From NCBI GenBank assembly GCA_002838945.1, contig PGXB01000021.1, forward strand, positions 1 to 56,126: a stretch of 56,126 bases of DNA, read 5' to 3'. Shown here piece after piece: positions 25,573-34,289 of this stretch. Position numbers and translations under genes: made by a program. The stretch is from a candidate division Zixibacteria bacterium HGW-Zixibacteria-1. Its GTDB lineage: Bacteria > Zixibacteria > MSB-5A5 > GN15 > PGXB01. How positions within the stretch are numbered: the stretch's first letter is position 1; each line of letters opens with the position of its first letter. The notes below the pieces were generated by a model. That model saw nothing but the letters and a program-made list of their open reading frames with translations. It ran no database searches and was not told where the DNA came from.

Positions 25573-26700
25573 CTAAAAAGAGCTTTTGCCGACAATATCC
25601 GACACGGCATCAGCCAGCTTTACATTATATTCTTTCGAAAGCTCCAGGGCTCTCTGAGCCTTTTTCAGATCCTTGTTAATGCCAAGAGCCTGCCGGAAAT
25701 AGTCCATACCCTTTTGCCATGCGAATCTGGACCGGTGCAAATAACATACTCCAAGTTCATGATAAAGGTCGACAAAATCAGGATTTTTGTCAATTTCGCG
25801 TTCAAGGAAATTGATACGTTCTTCGATGTCCGTTTCCGAGAGCCAATCCGTAAAAATAAGAAAACGGTTGAAATAGGCCGCTTTTTCCTGACGCTGCCGT
25901 TCCTTCTTCTCTTCGCGCACACCCTTGAATAGATAATAGCAGCGTTTGAGATCGTTACGCGAAAGCGCCGACATGGCCTCATTATAGCCGCCCGTCTGGT
26001 AATCGGGATTGATCAGCACCGCCTTCTTGAAAAGGTCAAGACAGCGATTGATCAAATCGGCCGACATGTTGAAATCTTCCTTTCTCACCGCATTAAGAAT
26101 ATAGGCGAGCGCCAGGTTGAAATAGGCATCGGCATAGTACACATTTTTTTTGATGGCTTCTTCGAATTCGATCAGGGCCCGCTTGCATGAATTGGCCTCG
26201 AGATAAGCCTCTCCCAGAGCATTGCGGTAATCCGCATAAGCCGGCTTCAACTCGACCGCCCGGGTGCCGGCATTGATGCCGTCATCGGGATGCCCGAGAG
26301 CATTCTCAGCCTGGCAAAGAAAGAAAAAGGCCTCATGATAATCATGTCGAATCTTGGTCGCGGCCCGGAACAACCGCCGCGCCTCGTTATACATCCTCTT
26401 ACAGAACAGCGCCGTCCCCAGATGATACATCTGTTCCGGACGACCTTTTTCGAGAATCTCCTTATAACTCTTAAGCAAATATTCGAGTTCCGATTTTTTC
26501 TCGGAATGAGCCGATTTTACAAGGCTGAGGACCTCCTCTTCACTGACATCCTCGGCGTGCGGAAGAATGCTGGCATCAAGCAATTCCCCATCCACAAAGA
26601 GATTGGCCTTGATGACGCCGAGTTTTATGTCATTGGTAGTCTGTATTAAAAATTCCTTGTCATCCTCGACTATCCGGCTGTTAAGACAATAGGATTCCAT
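25573..26700 (-). CDS. Cytoplasmic TPR protein of the polysaccharide cluster
   Basis: The 375-residue protein has no signal peptide. An N-terminal region of about 90 residues begins with beta-rich sequence (GVIKANLFVDGELLDASIL). TPR units follow from about 90 to 365 (EQMYHLGTALFCKRMYNEAR, YRNALGEAYLEANSCKRALI, LYHELGVCYLHRSRFAWQKG). The ATG at 26700 is chosen because AAGGAG lies 10 bases upstream; a longer frame to 26736 lacks one. It stands between the Wza-like gene and the kinase, so it probably serves polysaccharide assembly. Its partner is unknown. Confidence 0.85.
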   Translation of the reverse strand: MESYCLNSRIVEDDKEFLIQTTNDIKLGVIKANLFVDGELLDASILPHAEDVSEEEVLSLVKSAHSEKKSELEYLLKSYKEILEKGRPEQMYHLGTALFCKRMYNEARRLFRAATKIRHDYHEAFFFLCQAENALGHPDDGINAGTRAVELKPAYADYRNALGEAYLEANSCKRALIEFEEAIKKNVYYADAYFNLALAYILNAVRKEDFNMSADLINRCLDLFKKAVLINPDYQTGGYNEAMSALSRNDLKRCYYLFKGVREEKKERQRQEKAAYFNRFLIFTDWLSETDIEERINFLEREIDKNPDFVDLYHELGVCYLHRSRFAWQKGMDYFRQALGINKDLKKAQRALELSKEYNVKLADAVSDIVGKSSF

Positions 26701-26778
26701 TTTTATTTTTCTCCTTCCGCGCGGATTTCCTGTCACCTTCCTGAATTTATCCTGGACTTAATATCTTATGCTTTGCCT

Positions 26779-27744
26779 TTATGGACTGGTTTTCAAGGCA
26801 TCATATAGCAGAATCGCCGTCGAAATCGATCCGATTAGTGCCGCAAACTCGGCCACGGAATTCAGTCCCAGGAAGCCGCCGCCGCTCCGGCCGACAATAA
26901 TATTATCCTCCGGACGAACCATGTACCTTCCGGTGACTCCGGCATTGATATATTGTTCCAGATTTATTTTGACCATCTGCGTATTAAGGCCGTCCTTGGA
27001 GACAACCGTCACCGTCTTGAGATTAGCATTTTCCGTCGGCCCGCCGGCCAGCGCCAAGGCATCGAGAATATCGATATTGCTTTCCAGCGTCACCGCCCCC
27101 GGCTCATTGACCGAGCCGATAACGTAAAAAATATTTTTTACCACCGGGCGGTCACTGAGTGTCCTGGCCGGCAGTCCCGCCGGGGCGCGTGAAATCTCGA
27201 TAGTGTCTCCGGCCCGAAGACGCGGCAAATTATTGACATTGCCCGTGACTACCATATCGGCCACGTTGACAACCTCCACCTGACCCGCCTGCTCGCCGCT
27301 TCGTATTATTAAGACGCGTGTCAGGTCGCCGGTTTCCGTTATTCCTCCGGCCTCATTTATTACCGTCCATAGATCCGGAATCTCTTCAAAAGTATACTTG
27401 CCCGGATTAAGGATCTGCCCGGTAATCCATACCTTCTGGAAACCATATTCCGTTACCCTGACGACCGTCTGCGAAATGGCCTTATTATAACGCGACATCT
27501 GGCGGACTATTTCCCGTTCCAGATCGCTTGTCGTCAATCCCGACGCCTGCAACTCGCCGATAATATCCAGCGAAATCTTTCCGTCCTGTCTGACTTTCAC
27601 ATTGGCATCAAGAGTGTTATCCTGCCAGAATTTGATTTCGAGAACATCTTCCGGCCCGATTATATACTCTCCGGCCGCGATCAGCGGCAACAGAAAAACC
27701 AGCAATAAAGACCCTGCTATCTTTAACGGATTATTTATTTTCAT
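26779..27744 (-). CDS. Wza-like polysaccharide export protein (poly-export + SLBB)
   Basis: The 321-residue outer-membrane/periplasmic export protein has a signal peptide (LLLVFLLPLIAAG), then the poly-export domain (YIIGPEDVLEIKFWQD to VVRVTEY). SLBB beta-grasp domains follow (KVWITGQILNPGKYTFEE, and FYVIGSVNEPGAVTLESN). A final hydrophobic helix (AALIGSISTAILLY) probably spans the outer membrane, as in Wza. No lipobox Cys is evident. It is the first gene of a unit with the TPR protein, tyrosine kinase, deacetylase and DUF362 genes. Confidence 0.93.
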   Translation of the reverse strand: MKINNPLKIAGSLLLVFLLPLIAAGEYIIGPEDVLEIKFWQDNTLDANVKVRQDGKISLDIIGELQASGLTTSDLEREIVRQMSRYNKAISQTVVRVTEYGFQKVWITGQILNPGKYTFEEIPDLWTVINEAGGITETGDLTRVLIIRSGEQAGQVEVVNVADMVVTGNVNNLPRLRAGDTIEISRAPAGLPARTLSDRPVVKNIFYVIGSVNEPGAVTLESNIDILDALALAGGPTENANLKTVTVVSKDGLNTQMVKINLEQYINAGVTGRYMVRPEDNIIVGRSGGGFLGLNSVAEFAALIGSISTAILLYDALKTSP

Positions 27745-27886
27745 AATGTGATCAACTCCATATTAAAATCCTTTTTTTGCCTTCCATAGCGCCTATTCCT
27801 TAAAATCGGCCTTCATGCAACCCTGATTTAGCATAATGCCGATAAAATTAAATTTTAATTCGCTTGGCGGGAATCAACCCGCTCGA

Positions 27887-29536
27887 CTAGGCCTTGCGCT
27901 CATATTCGGGCTGATAAAGCCTGGCGCAATTCCGTCCTTCCTCCTTGGCTCGAAGCAGGGCCATATCGGCGGCATGAATCAGTTCTTCGACCGATCCCGA
28001 ATCATCGGGATAAACGGCGCCTCCAATTGATACCGTATAATCCAGCCTGAGTTCCGTCCATTCGATAAATGCCCCCGACGACGAAAGACGTTTTCCGATT
28101 CGTTCCATGAATTGCAGCGTTTCCGCCCGGTTGGTCTCCGGCATCAGAAGGCAGAATTCATCGCCGCCGTAACGGGATAGAACATCATTCTCCCGGACCG
28201 CTTCCTGGAGCATGCCGGCAAATGATTTTATCAGCTCATCCCCCGCCTGATGGCCATATTTGTCATTTATAAATTTCAAGTCATCAACATCGAACAACAT
28301 AAGAGCCAGGTGATGATTAAATCGTTTGGCCCGTTTGACTTCTTCATTTATTCTCTTTTTAAAATACCGGAAATTATATATGCCGGTCAATCCATCGGTA
28401 TATGAAAGCTCTTCCGCCCTTTCATAGCGGCTGATATTTTCCGCCAGCGGAAGCGCCTCTTTTTTAAATCTTTCGATCCGCTCCAGGACTTCGGAGTTTC
28501 TGCTGTCGCTGCTCCAGGCGAGAACCGCTTTTCTTCGATACGCCCAGGGGATGGACATCATATAATTAACACTTTTGCCGTTCAAATCCTTGAAGCTGCT
28601 TTCAAGAACCTGATCGATTTCTTTTTGCATTTTCAGATTGACCGGCTTGTCCATTTCCATCTTTTTTACGATGGTCTCAAAATTTTCCTCGATAATCTTA
28701 TCGGCCTCTTTGCTCATATTCCAGCTCACCGAAAGCATCGGCGAATCCTGGCCGCCTGATTTCAAATACAGTCCCAGTTTGGAAAAATTACAGTCCTTCC
28801 GGAGCAGTTTCAGCAATTCGGGCACCAACTGCTGGCTGTTGCGTATTTTTAGTAATCTCAATGTCTCCAAGGCGGAATCGGCCGCCTGATCACCGGCCGG
28901 CGCCCCGAATTTTCTTTCCTCCAGCGAATGTATCTTGCTTTCGTACCGGGCGATTTTTTGTTCCTGCAATCCGATGTGATACGCGGTCGAAAGATTAAAT
29001 GCGAGCGTCGTCGCCAGCAGATTCAGCGTGGGATTATCCGGCGGTAACTTGGTGCTGATCAAATAAATGCCGTATAATCTGTCTCTCAGAAAAACCGGGA
29101 AAAAATAACTTAGATGCAGCGCTTCGAGCTGCTTAAGATAACCTTTGGAAAGCGCTGATTCCAGTTGCCCGATTGGTGTTACGCGGTGGAATGACTTGAG
29201 ACTCTCCATAAGTGACGGCTTCAGTTTTATTCTCAGCGAATGTTTGCTGAAATTTGTCACTCCCGAGAAATAATTGACCTCCAGGTTGGACCGATAATAT
29301 CTCAAAAATATGATTTTGTCGCAATGTAAATGCTTTTTCAGGATATTCGAGACACTGGCGGCGACTTCCGGGATCCGCCCCTCGCCCGAAATACTGCCTA
29401 CGGCCGCAAGCAAATCGTTCACCGCCGTTTCGTTGAGCTGCACGGCGCTTCCCTTTTTTCCGGCACCGGTAAAGGCAATTATCGCCAACACGATTACAAG
29501 AATCGTAAGGACTACTATTAAGATTATTTCTATCAT
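27887..29536 (-). CDS. Membrane-anchored diguanylate cyclase (GAF-like + GGDEF)
   Basis: The protein of about 549 residues makes cyclic di-GMP. One membrane helix (IEIILIVVLTILVIVLAIIAF) is followed by two GAF-like regions (about 35-190 and 215-370) and the GGDEF domain at the C-terminus. The active site reads RYGGDEFCLL near residue 457. An inhibitory RxxD site (REND) lies five residues before it, so product feedback is expected. The ATG at 29536 precedes the helix; the frame continues to a TTG at 29554. It lies next to the export genes and the STAS/RsbU-like pair, so it may control polysaccharide output. Confidence 0.92.
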   Translation of the reverse strand: MIEIILIVVLTILVIVLAIIAFTGAGKKGSAVQLNETAVNDLLAAVGSISGEGRIPEVAASVSNILKKHLHCDKIIFLRYYRSNLEVNYFSGVTNFSKHSLRIKLKPSLMESLKSFHRVTPIGQLESALSKGYLKQLEALHLSYFFPVFLRDRLYGIYLISTKLPPDNPTLNLLATTLAFNLSTAYHIGLQEQKIARYESKIHSLEERKFGAPAGDQAADSALETLRLLKIRNSQQLVPELLKLLRKDCNFSKLGLYLKSGGQDSPMLSVSWNMSKEADKIIEENFETIVKKMEMDKPVNLKMQKEIDQVLESSFKDLNGKSVNYMMSIPWAYRRKAVLAWSSDSRNSEVLERIERFKKEALPLAENISRYERAEELSYTDGLTGIYNFRYFKKRINEEVKRAKRFNHHLALMLFDVDDLKFINDKYGHQAGDELIKSFAGMLQEAVRENDVLSRYGGDEFCLLMPETNRAETLQFMERIGKRLSSSGAFIEWTELRLDYTVSIGGAVYPDDSGSVEELIHAADMALLRAKEEGRNCARLYQPEYERKA

Positions 29537-29599
29537 ATACTTAAATGCGACCAATCTATTGTATTTTAGCTTTTATGAAAGATGCTGTCAATTAAAATA

Positions 29600-30298
29600 T
29601 TATGACCTTTTATGCATACGGCGGGCATATCTGAACCGTGCACGGCGGGAAACCAGGTTGTTTTTCCATAAAATTCTGAAAACACCCCACCACTTGATTC
29701 TGGAATCAAATAACGACTCTTCCAGAACCAGCTTTAGTTCGGAAATGGTATAAAAGGGATCTTCGACAATGGCGTTCAAGATAATCTTTTCCGCCATTGT
29801 TCCGGCCACTCCACCCTTGACGACATCGCGCCCGGCAGCCGGAACAGGCGAAGAATCGGCGGGGATATAAGCCGGCAATTCTTCGATTGTCGTCCGATCG
29901 CTATTTATCGGGGCTTTTTTTTTTAGCCCCGCGGGATCGGGAGGAGTTCCAAAAGCGGTTCTGGCGGCGCCAATGCTGTCGTATGCGCTCAGAATGTTAT
30001 CGAATTCGAGCAACTCATAAATCTCCATAACATTGGGAACCATATTAACCAGTTTTATGTCGCCGCTGTTATCCCGTATCTCCTTAATTCGGGATATAAA
30101 AATGCCCCATCCGGCCGAGGATATATAATCGACTCCGGCCAGATCGAGAATGATTCCGTAACGACCCCGTTTTACCAGCTTGTCCAGAACCTCTTCCAGC
30201 TCCGTGGCAGTTAAGGTGTCGATAACACCGTCTACCCTTACCACCGATATGTTGTCGTCACGTCCGCTTTCGGAAACAGATAATTTAATATTTTCCAT
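29600..30298 (-). CDS. STAS-domain anti-sigma-factor-antagonist-like protein with extra C-terminal domain
   Basis: Residues 1-110 form a STAS domain like SpoIIAA/RsbV, with the phospho-acceptor serines in DYISSAGWG. A proline-rich linker (about 112-160) follows. A C-terminal region of about 65 residues (MAEKIILNAIVEDPFYTISELK, then KWWGVFRILWKNNLVSRRAR) looks helical and winged-helix-like, which ordinary RsbV proteins lack. The gene lies 91 bp downstream of the kinase/phosphatase fusion, its likely regulator. Phosphorylation may gate the C-terminal domain; that is inference. Confidence 0.88.
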   Translation of the reverse strand: MENIKLSVSESGRDDNISVVRVDGVIDTLTATELEEVLDKLVKRGRYGIILDLAGVDYISSAGWGIFISRIKEIRDNSGDIKLVNMVPNVMEIYELLEFDNILSAYDSIGAARTAFGTPPDPAGLKKKAPINSDRTTIEELPAYIPADSSPVPAAGRDVVKGGVAGTMAEKIILNAIVEDPFYTISELKLVLEESLFDSRIKWWGVFRILWKNNLVSRRARFRYARRMHKRS

Positions 30299-30389
30299 AT
30301 CTTAAAAACCAAATAATATTGCAAAATGAATAATAAACGCCCTTCTGGCAAGCTATTTTTGAGACTGTTTATTTATTTTTGAAGGATAT

Positions 30390-32393
30390 TCAATTTATCT
30401 GACGGGTTTCGATCTCGGAAGCGCCCTTTTCCTTAAATTCATCGGAACATATCGTAATAAAAGTGATATCATCGGTTTGTGTGGCCTGTCCGCAGTGCCG
30501 GTCGATATCGCTCAGTATAAGCCGCGTGATCTCTTTGGGATCGGCGTAGTTGCCGTTGTGAACCTGGCTGTTAAAAATGGCAATCAATCTTTCCAGCCCG
30601 TATTTCTCCGAGGTTCGGTTCATCGCCTCTGTTATGCCGTCGGAATATATAAACAATTTATCGCCCGCATTAATTTTTATCATGTGCTCGTCCAGTCTGT
30701 CAGCAAAGGCATTTTCACCCGAAAGCGGCAAACCAAGCGGGACGCCGGGTGGGTTCAAAAGCATGACCTCGCCTTTTTTCGGAGTCAGGTATATCAACGG
30801 GTTGTGACCCGCCGAAACAAAGTTCAGCTTCCTTGAATCGATACAATATACCGCCATAAATATGGTTATAAATATACCGGGCGGTATATCATCCTTGATA
30901 TAACCATCAACCGCGGTGAGAATGTCCTTTGATGATCTTTTTCCTTTGGCCAGGATTCTGATGACGGTTCGAAGCACCGACATCACCAGCGAGGCCGGAA
31001 TGCCCTTGCCGGCCACATCAGCCACGACCAGACAAAAATGCGTGTCATCAATGCGAAAGACATCATAAAGATCCCCGCTTATCCGGGAAGCGGCGCGATA
31101 GAATGCGTCCAGGCTCAAGCCCGGAATATTCGGCAGCTCTTTCGGCAAAAGTGTTTTCTGAATCTGCCCCGCCACTTCGATTTCCTTGGCTACCCGCTCT
31201 CTCTCGATAATGTTTTTCCGATCCCGGCGCAGACGACTCATCATCTCATTAAGCGCCTTGGAAATTTCGAAGTATTCCTCGACTCCCTCCAGCGGCAGTT
31301 CGGTTTCGATATCACCCGAACTAAACTTGCGAACCCTTTCGACTATGCGGACAATCGGGCTGACAAAATAATTGGACAGCAGATAAATTCCGCCCACGCC
31401 GAAAGCCAGACCGATGATGGTCAAAATAATAATCTTGCGGCGTTCGACATTTATCTGTTCGGCCAGCCTCCGGTCGGTGTAGGCAATATGAACCATGCCG
31501 ATCCTTCGGCCGCCGTTGACAATGTTATGGCTCAAATGAATCAGCTTGCCTTGCTCCGTCTGATAGACCTGAGGGATGCCCACCTCGCCCACCGAAATGG
31601 CGGGCGGCCTAATATATTCCTGATGAAGATTCCTGATATCGCGCGAGTCGGCCAGGATATCGCCGAGGGTATCAACCAGAATTACCATATTCAGCTCGGG
31701 ATTCGCCCGCACATAACTTCTGACAAGTTCATCGAATTCGACATCGGACCGCCGGTTAAGAATATACCCGCCGGCCTGGTCGGCGATGGTTTTGGACAGC
31801 GATGAAACCTTATCGGTCAGATGTTGATGAATATTCTTGGTGGTTCGATTGTCGATAAAAAGATAGGCCCCGGCGATAATTGTCAACATAATCAGGAAAG
31901 TATAGACCGAAAATTTGACCCTGATGGTAAACATCCGGCCCATAAACAACCGGGTCTTTTCCGGCTGATGCGAAATCAGCTTGGTCATGCGCAGTTCGTT
32001 GAAACCGGGCGTGGACAGGTATTCGACCGAATCCATAATCTTATTGATCATGTAAAACCCGAGCCCGCCCTTGCGGCCCGATTCCACCAGCTTCTTCAAA
32101 TCGAGGCGTCCGGCGCTGTCGGGCTGAAATGAGCGGCCATGATCGATCAGGGAAAATATGACCCGTCGCTTGAAAACAACTATTCGGATTCGAATTGTCC
32201 CGGGCTCATATAAATAGGCATGACGGATTATATTGGTGATGCCTTCCTCAATGGCCAAAATGACGGCGTTGACATTCTTGCGCAACATGCCGGCATTGAT
32301 ACAGGTTTCCCTGACCATATCCTGAATGACCGGCAATGATTTCTCGCTGGCCTGGTATTCGCCGTTTATTTCTCTGACCGGTTTCCGGAACAT
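30390..32393 (-). CDS. RsbW-like kinase domain fused to membrane sensor and RsbU/SpoIIE phosphatase
   Basis: The 667-residue protein combines two opposite activities. An N-terminal HATPase_c domain of the SpoIIAB/RsbW type lies at about 1-145 (AIEEGITNIIRHAY, LIDHGRSF, GGLGFYMINKIM). A membrane helix (YTFLIMLTIIAGAYLFI), an extracytoplasmic sensor of about 150 residues, a second helix (IIILTIIGLAFGVGGIYLL) and HAMP follow. The PP2C/SpoIIE phosphatase lies at about 420-650 (DLYDVFRIDD, VVADVAGKGIPASLVMS, FIYSDGITEAMN, TDDITFITI). The kinase half should phosphorylate, and the phosphatase half dephosphorylate, a STAS protein, probably the one encoded directly downstream. No sigma factor gene is nearby. 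Confidence 0.92.
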   Translation of the reverse strand: MFRKPVREINGEYQASEKSLPVIQDMVRETCINAGMLRKNVNAVILAIEEGITNIIRHAYLYEPGTIRIRIVVFKRRVIFSLIDHGRSFQPDSAGRLDLKKLVESGRKGGLGFYMINKIMDSVEYLSTPGFNELRMTKLISHQPEKTRLFMGRMFTIRVKFSVYTFLIMLTIIAGAYLFIDNRTTKNIHQHLTDKVSSLSKTIADQAGGYILNRRSDVEFDELVRSYVRANPELNMVILVDTLGDILADSRDIRNLHQEYIRPPAISVGEVGIPQVYQTEQGKLIHLSHNIVNGGRRIGMVHIAYTDRRLAEQINVERRKIIILTIIGLAFGVGGIYLLSNYFVSPIVRIVERVRKFSSGDIETELPLEGVEEYFEISKALNEMMSRLRRDRKNIIERERVAKEIEVAGQIQKTLLPKELPNIPGLSLDAFYRAASRISGDLYDVFRIDDTHFCLVVADVAGKGIPASLVMSVLRTVIRILAKGKRSSKDILTAVDGYIKDDIPPGIFITIFMAVYCIDSRKLNFVSAGHNPLIYLTPKKGEVMLLNPPGVPLGLPLSGENAFADRLDEHMIKINAGDKLFIYSDGITEAMNRTSEKYGLERLIAIFNSQVHNGNYADPKEITRLILSDIDRHCGQATQTDDITFITICSDEFKEKGASEIETRQIN

Positions 32394-32459
32394 GGTATTA
32401 ATATTAATCTTTTAGCGGGTAATAACAACAAAAATTGCCCCGGTAAAAATAAGAAGTAA

Positions 32460-34289
32460 TTATTCTTTGGACTGCAGGCGAAGTCTGGCCTGAGTAATAT
32501 TATTCAGGGTTTGCTCGTTTCCGGGATAATATTTAAGGACCTCCTGCCAGAGTTCGATCGCGTTCTCATATTCGCCGCTGCGATAATATTCCAGCGCATT
32601 GAGGTATATCTTCCAGACATGTTCATCCTTTTCAAGCTCGGTCTGGCTGGAAGGTTTCTGGCGCAAGCCGCTGATTCTATTGAGATACTCATTGGCGACG
32701 ATATTCCCCGGCGAGAGCTTCAGGACATTATTGAAATTCTGTTCGGCTGCCGTCAGACGGCCCAGATAAAAAGATTCGACTCCATCGCTGATCAGTCGCG
32801 CCATATTGACCGCCTTGCCGACCCGCCCTTTAAGCTCCTTGACCGCAACATCATCAGGGGACAACAGAAGTATTTTGTCGTAAGCCGAAATGGCATCGGT
32901 CAGACGGCCCGCTTTCTCCGCCGATTCGGCCTCGTTAAGCAGCTTGACGATACTGCTGTCGATGTCGGCCAAAAGACGCCGTTCAAGTCCGGCGAATCTT
33001 CGATCGGTATCATCCAGTTCCCGGGCCAGCCGGACGATATTCATTGCGGCAAGATATTCCTTGTTGGTCAACATTTCCCCGGCCTGAACATAGTAACCGT
33101 CGAGGATCGACCGCTTGAGCATTTCCTCGGTAACAACCGGCGTTTCCTGTTCCACCAGCTTGAGGCGAAGGCTCTTGATTTCATCAATTTTTTCCAATAC
33201 ATAGTGGTCGCCTTCACGATATGCCAGAGCCTTGTTATAAAATACAAAAGCTGAATCCTGATTGTCACGCTTCAGATACCAGTCGCCGCGGTCCTTGTAG
33301 TACTCGTACTGTTTGCGGCGATCATCCATAACAAGATAACTGCCGCGTGCATTCTGCAGGTCGATTTCACGCTCCAACTTCTCCTCGACCGACATTCCGA
33401 ATTTGAGCGACAGGCCGATCCGGTGTGAGTCGGTAATGCCGTCCATAATCTTGTAAGCATAATCAAATCTGGCCCGGCCAAGAATGATCCCCAGCCCGAA
33501 CGACAGATTGTCGCGGTCATAACCCATCCTGAAATCCATGCGGTCCGCGTAATTTGTCTCCATGCCGGCATGCAACTTTGCAGATCTTTCCTCCGGTATC
33601 TCCAAGCCGATATTAATACTGTGTTTGAAATCCTTAACCAGTGACAAATTCCGATATCCGATCCCTGCGATAACATTTCGCGGTTGCGTTTCCTGATCAT
33701 TCTGCAGCCGAAGCCTCGGAGAGATAATGTCCTGAAACAGTAATCCGGCCGTCAATTCCCTGTAAACGGGCATGTACAATGATATATCCAGTCCGACCCC
33801 GTACGTGGAATTATTATCCATCGACTGGTTGACAATCTTCAGTGCCGATCCGAGATAAATATTCCCGCCCATTTTTCGGCCATATGCCAGCATCATCTGG
33901 GCAATATAATATCCGAAATCGCCGCTCTCATTCCAGTCAACCCGTTTGACGATGTCCTCGGTCCCGAGCCGCATCAGAGAGACACCGAAACCGCCCAGTC
34001 GAGGGTGCGGATAAACATAACCGGCGACATCATACATGGTCCCTTCAAAAAGCGCCGCATGCATGAAATTGAATTCCTGCTCATTCAAAAGCGCCAGCGC
34101 CGCCTGGTTCCAGAAAACGGCCGAAGCATCATCCGCGAGACCGACATAACCGCCCCCCATGCCAAGCGCGCGGACGCCCGACCCGATTGAAAATTGGGAC
34201 TCATGCCCGGCATCACCCGCAAAGACCGGTACGACGATCATCACGGCCAGCAAGACTGCCGGCAAATATGTCCGCATCAGATACTTCAT
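32460..34289 (-). CDS. PorV/PorQ-family outer-membrane barrel fused to TPRs
   Basis: The 609-residue protein has a signal peptide (YLPAVLLAVMIVVPVFA). A barrel of about 300 residues follows, with the PorV/UPF0164 opening GVRALGMGGGYVGLADDASAVFWNQAAL. The C-terminal half is helical with TPR units (DWYLKRDNQDSAFVFYNKAL, AYDKILLLSPDDVAVKEL, ALEYYRSGEYENAIELWQEV). PorV-type proteins shuttle type IX secretion substrates to the cell surface in Bacteroidetes. The start ATG overlaps the TGA of the giant secreted protein (34286-34289), so the two are translationally coupled and may act as a carrier-cargo pair. Confidence 0.88.
   Translation of the reverse strand: MKYLMRTYLPAVLLAVMIVVPVFAGDAGHESQFSIGSGVRALGMGGGYVGLADDASAVFWNQAALALLNEQEFNFMHAALFEGTMYDVAGYVYPHPRLGGFGVSLMRLGTEDIVKRVDWNESGDFGYYIAQMMLAYGRKMGGNIYLGSALKIVNQSMDNNSTYGVGLDISLYMPVYRELTAGLLFQDIISPRLRLQNDQETQPRNVIAGIGYRNLSLVKDFKHSINIGLEIPEERSAKLHAGMETNYADRMDFRMGYDRDNLSFGLGIILGRARFDYAYKIMDGITDSHRIGLSLKFGMSVEEKLEREIDLQNARGSYLVMDDRRKQYEYYKDRGDWYLKRDNQDSAFVFYNKALAYREGDHYVLEKIDEIKSLRLKLVEQETPVVTEEMLKRSILDGYYVQAGEMLTNKEYLAAMNIVRLARELDDTDRRFAGLERRLLADIDSSIVKLLNEAESAEKAGRLTDAISAYDKILLLSPDDVAVKELKGRVGKAVNMARLISDGVESFYLGRLTAAEQNFNNVLKLSPGNIVANEYLNRISGLRQKPSSQTELEKDEHVWKIYLNALEYYRSGEYENAIELWQEVLKYYPGNEQTLNNITQARLRLQSKE

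Noticed and set aside
27840-27886. Possible tRNA or riboswitch after the diguanylate cyclase
   Set aside because: Only a 5-bp GCGGG / CCCGC hairpin is present; no cloverleaf and no conserved riboswitch core.
31038-31805. Plus-strand open frame of 255 codons inside the kinase/phosphatase gene
   Set aside because: The opposite strand encodes clear PP2C and HAMP motifs throughout; the frame has no domain of its own.
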